From Acidobacteriota bacterium (lineage in GTDB: Bacteria > Acidobacteriota > Terriglobia > Bryobacterales > Bryobacteraceae), in NCBI GenBank assembly GCA_026394075.1, contig JAPKYX010000018.1, positions 39,371 through 103,370 of the forward strand: a DNA stretch of 64,000 bases. The letters are read 5' to 3'. The translations under genes and the position numbers were made by a program. The notes beneath the pieces were generated by a model that was not told the origin of the DNA, searched no databases, and saw nothing but the letters and a program-made list of their open reading frames with translations. Numbering within the stretch: the first letter of the stretch is position 1; every line of letters begins with the position of its first letter. This document shows positions 61,098-64,000 of the stretch, piece after piece.

Positions 61098-62792
61098 GTG
61101 CTTTACCTACGACTGTTCTTATCGCTGTTCGCTGCTGTGGTCTTAACCGGCCAGACGCGCATCATTCCGATTGGTGAGATTCAGCCCGGGCAACGCGGCG
61201 TTGGGCGCACCATCTTCACTGGCAACAAGATCGAGGAGTTCCAGGTGGAAGTGTTGGGAGTGCTTGAAAACATTGGTCCCCGGCAGAACATCATCCTCGC
61301 CCGGCTCTCTGGCGGTCCACTGGAAAAGACAGGCGTCATCGCCGGCATGTCTGGTAGTCCGGTTTGGATCGATGGGCGTTTGGCGGGCGCAGTCGCACTC
61401 GCCTTTCCGTTCTCCAAAGAACCCATCGCCGGAATCCGGCCCATTGAGGAAATGCTGGCTTCAGGCAAGGCTACGCCGCCCGGTCCCAGAGCGGAAGCCA
61501 AATTCGGCGAAGCGCGACTGGCGGAGGTGGCCACACCGGTCAGCTTCTCCGGCTTCACCGCTCGCGCCATCGAACAGTTTGCTCCGGAATGGCGAAAGCT
61601 GGGCATGACCCCACTGCAAGGCATCAGTGGCCAGGGCGCTGCGTCCAAGGCCGGTGCCTCAAATCCGCCGCTGGAACCCGGATCAATGATCAGTGTCCAG
61701 CTGGTTTCGGGCGATATGCAGGTGGGTGCGGACGGTACGGTGACGGCCATTGAACAAGATCGGGTCTACGCCTTCGGCCACCGCTTCCTGGCGCTCGGCT
61801 CAGCCGAACTGCCGTTTAGCCGGTCGGAAGTGATTACGGTATTGCCCACCCTGGATGTCAGCTTCAAGGTCTCGGCCACCAAGGAACCCTTGGGCACCAT
61901 ACGCAGTGATGGCAACGCCGCCATCGTCGGCACCATGGGCCGCCGCCCGGCCACCATCCCAGTGAAGCTTTCCGTGCAAGGCACCGCGGGCCTGCAGACG
62001 TTCCGCATGGAGATGATCCGCACTCCGGCACTGGTGCCCTTCCTGCTGCAGATGGTGCTGTTCTCGGCGATTGATGGCAGTGAGCGGACTCTGGGCACTT
62101 CCACAGTGACGATCACCGGCGAACTGAAGCTAGAAGACGGGCTGCCGCCGCTGAAGATCAAGCAGGCCTACGCGGGCGACTTCAACACCCCTTTGCTGGC
62201 GGCGATGTCCACCGCCGCGCCCATTGCCAATCTCTTGCAAGGCAGTTCCGAGGCGCTGCGCGTCAGCGAGATCAACCTGGCCGTGAACTCCACTGAAGTG
62301 CGCGCCCAATGGCAGATCGATCAGATCTCGACCAGCCGCCGCGAAGTGCACCCGGGCGAAACCATTGAACTGGCGGTCGCCCTAACCAGCGACAAGCGCG
62401 AGCGCGTGGAGCGCGTGAAGTATCAGGTTCCGGCCGGAGCACCGGCGGGTCCGTTGACCATCACCGTCTCCGACGGCACCACCGCCAACCTGGCCGAGGC
62501 TCGCACGATGCTGAGCCTGTCGCCGCGCCCGGCCACGCAGCTATTGACGCAGTTGAACGGCCTCCGGACCAATGGCAGCGCCTGGGTGCGGATCAGCCGC
62601 CCAGACCCGGTCTATTCGCTGGGCGGGACGGAGATGCCCAACATCCCGGCAGGCTTGGCGATGCTGGCCGCCCGCGGCAATCCGCAGCCCTTGCTGACAC
62701 CGCAAGGCACTCGCGTGGCGGAGTTCGAAATCGCCCTGGGCACGGCCGTCGTGTCCGGCCAGAAGAGCATGCAGATCGAGGTGAAGGAATGA
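61098..62792 (+). CDS. SpoIVB-like S55 serine peptidase, exported
   Basis: A 564-residue protein with a signal peptide (residues 1-18, ending VVLTG). It carries two SpoIVB/S55 blocks: GMSGSPVWIDGRLAGAVALAF (residues 83-103, with the likely Ser) and VYAFGHRFLALGSAELPF (His228). In SpoIVB the His block precedes the Ser block; here the Ser block comes first, which looks like a swapped order. About 330 residues of beta-rich C-terminus follow with no assigned function. The next gene overlaps its stop (ATGA). Confidence 0.82.
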   Translation: MLYLRLFLSLFAAVVLTGQTRIIPIGEIQPGQRGVGRTIFTGNKIEEFQVEVLGVLENIGPRQNIILARLSGGPLEKTGVIAGMSGSPVWIDGRLAGAVALAFPFSKEPIAGIRPIEEMLASGKATPPGPRAEAKFGEARLAEVATPVSFSGFTARAIEQFAPEWRKLGMTPLQGISGQGAASKAGASNPPLEPGSMISVQLVSGDMQVGADGTVTAIEQDRVYAFGHRFLALGSAELPFSRSEVITVLPTLDVSFKVSATKEPLGTIRSDGNAAIVGTMGRRPATIPVKLSVQGTAGLQTFRMEMIRTPALVPFLLQMVLFSAIDGSERTLGTSTVTITGELKLEDGLPPLKIKQAYAGDFNTPLLAAMSTAAPIANLLQGSSEALRVSEINLAVNSTEVRAQWQIDQISTSRREVHPGETIELAVALTSDKRERVERVKYQVPAGAPAGPLTITVSDGTTANLAEARTMLSLSPRPATQLLTQLNGLRTNGSAWVRISRPDPVYSLGGTEMPNIPAGLAMLAARGNPQPLLTPQGTRVAEFEIALGTAVVSGQKSMQIEVKE

Positions 62793-64000
62793 TGATCCAG
62801 CGGTTGATCACGATTTTCGGGCTGGCCACCGCCTCCGTTTGGGCGGCCGGCACCACGACCTGGGAAATGACCACGTGGCAGGACTTCCTGCGCGGCCGGC
62901 TGGCCAATGTGTCGTTGTCCCGCGATGGTCAACTCCGCCCGGCGGCCCCCTGGAAAGTGGCCTTTGAAGACGGACAATCCTCGGTCTGGAGCGCGGTCCA
63001 GGCACCCGATGGCACCCTCTACCTTGGCACCGGCCACAAAGGCCGCGTCGTCCGGATCTCGCCGGATGGCCAAGCCACCACCATCTTCACCGCCCCCGAG
63101 CCTGAAGTGTTCGCTCTGGCCCTCGACTCGCAAGGTGTGCTCTACGCCGGCACGTCGCCCGATGGCAAGATCTACCGCATCGAGAACGGCCGGGGCACTG
63201 AGTATTTTGACCCGAAGGAGCGCTACATCTGGTCCCTGGCGATGGGCTCAAAACCGGGTGCGCTCTACGCCGGCACCGGCGAGCGGGGCAAGGTCTTCCA
63301 GATCACGGGTGCCGGGCAGGGTGAACTCTACTTCGACAGCGGCCAATCGCACATCACCGCACTGACCATCGACACGGACCAAACGCTGCTGGCCGGCAGT
63401 GACCCCAACGGCATCCTCTACCGCATTCGCGCCAAGGATTCCGCCTTCGTTCTCTACGACGCACCATTGCCCGAGATTCGTTCGATCGTGTTGGGACCGG
63501 AGGGCCGCATCTATGTGGGCGCGCTGGGCGGTTCAGTGGCCAAGCGCGCCGGTGCCGCCGGGTCAGCCGGAAGCGCCAGTGGCTTAACCGTCGTCACCGC
63601 GCCCATGACCATCACGGTGGAGGCCCAGGCGGGCATGGAGCTGAAGCCCAAGGCCGAGTCCCCCAAGCCGGCCGCCGCCGCCCCTTCAACCGTCACACCG
63701 CAGATTGAGATTTCCGGTGTCGAGAAGAGCGCCATCTATCGCCTCAATTCGGACAACACCGTCGAGACTCTGTGGTCGTCCAAGGACGAGAATGCGTATG
63801 ATCTCCTGCTGACCGGCGGCGCCATCACGTTCTCCACCGATTCGACCGGCCGCGTCTATTCAGTGACCGACGACCGCAAGGTGACGCTGCTCGATCAGAC
63901 CAACCGCGGCGATCTGGTCCGCCTGGTGAAGCTCCGCACGGGCTTGGCCGCCATCTCCAGCACCCCGGGGCTGGTGTTGACCCAGGGTGAGGGCGCCGCC
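62789..64000 (+). CDS. Exported beta-propeller-like protein, partial
   Basis: ATG 62789 overlaps the TGA of the peptidase gene, and the frame stays open to the window end (404 codons), so the 3' end is missing. The protein starts with a signal peptide (MIQRLITIFGLATASVWAAG). It then has at least five WD/NHL-like strands repeats with the pattern LYxGTxxxGxVxRI (LYLGTGHKGRVVRI, LYAGTSPDGKIYRI, LYAGTGERGKVFQI, LLAGSDPNGILYRI, IYVGALGGSVAKR). This suggests a propeller fold. A Pro/Ala-rich linker interrupts the repeats near residue 270-295. Function unknown; it is probably a partner of the S55-like peptidase. Confidence 0.85.
   Translation, partial: MMIQRLITIFGLATASVWAAGTTTWEMTTWQDFLRGRLANVSLSRDGQLRPAAPWKVAFEDGQSSVWSAVQAPDGTLYLGTGHKGRVVRISPDGQATTIFTAPEPEVFALALDSQGVLYAGTSPDGKIYRIENGRGTEYFDPKERYIWSLAMGSKPGALYAGTGERGKVFQITGAGQGELYFDSGQSHITALTIDTDQTLLAGSDPNGILYRIRAKDSAFVLYDAPLPEIRSIVLGPEGRIYVGALGGSVAKRAGAAGSAGSASGLTVVTAPMTITVEAQAGMELKPKAESPKPAAAAPSTVTPQIEISGVEKSAIYRLNSDNTVETLWSSKDENAYDLLLTGGAITFSTDSTGRVYSVTDDRKVTLLDQTNRGDLVRLVKLRTGLAAISSTPGLVLTQGEGAA

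Noticed and set aside
1..64000. tRNA, rRNA, CRISPR array, transposase, integrase or toxin-antitoxin genes
   Set aside because: Looked for by eye on both strands; none supported. Short repeats inside the flagellin and Ig-like genes are coding repeats.

Overview
This is a high-GC bacterial chromosome segment with densely packed genes that frequently overlap as ATGA or GTGA. Several features point to Acidobacteriota, most likely the Bryobacterales/Solibacter lineage: a PSD1/DUF1553 plus DUF1501 gene pair, an exported protein ending in a TIGR03437-type domain, an ASPIC/UnbV repeat protein, a MarR regulator with a family-typical N-terminus, and an exosortase/EpsI pair. This placement is inferred from gene families, not measured. 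No tRNA, rRNA, CRISPR array, insertion sequence or phage gene was seen.

Layout. 1-4266: end of a DUF1553 gene, a DUF1501 protein, a small membrane protein and a sulfatase. 4376-6154: a hybrid histidine kinase broken by one in-frame TAG. 6176-7460: eda aldolase and a MarR regulator. 7541-14497: a TetR-TolC-HlyD-ABC-ABC-permease-permease export operon resembling CecR/YbhGFSR, with a very good sigma70-type promoter and almost no 5' leader. 14510-20773: a motility block with a TPR-glycosyltransferase resembling FlmG, an 1125-residue flagellin, csrA and fliW. The flagellin leader carries a hairpin with GGA in its loop. 20900-24240: recA, a nucleotide-sugar dehydrogenase and an exported creatininase-family protein.

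24325-48155 is a surface-polysaccharide locus. A short + strand arm (TPR protein, O-antigen ligase-like protein, Wza-like export protein, zinc-ribbon membrane protein) converges on a long - strand arm. The long arm runs from a Wzz/BY-kinase through methyltransferases, a polymerase, a flippase, a GT4 enzyme, sugar-modifying dehydrogenases and epimerases, a GDP-heptose set (hddA, hddC, gmhA, gmhB), a transaldolase, a WecG-type glycosyltransferase, an epimerase remnant, a WbaP-type initiating transferase and two SGNH hydrolase-like proteins. The transaldolase could make sedoheptulose 7-phosphate, the substrate of GmhA. Initiation, heptose supply, flipping, polymerisation, chain-length control and export are therefore all visible.

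48406-64000 holds mostly exported or metabolic genes: ASPIC/UnbV plus TPR pair, MFS sugar-acid transporter plus SDR, a small transpeptidase-like PBP, a frameshifted exported-protein gene, the TIGR03437 protein, an S9 peptidase, EpsI and exosortase, and an S55-like serine peptidase followed by a propeller-like protein that runs off the window.

I do not see one clearly new defence-type or mobile system. The best candidates for new biology are the giant modular flagellin with its neighbouring glycosyltransferase and CsrA/FliW control, and the transaldolase-coupled GDP-heptose polysaccharide cluster.
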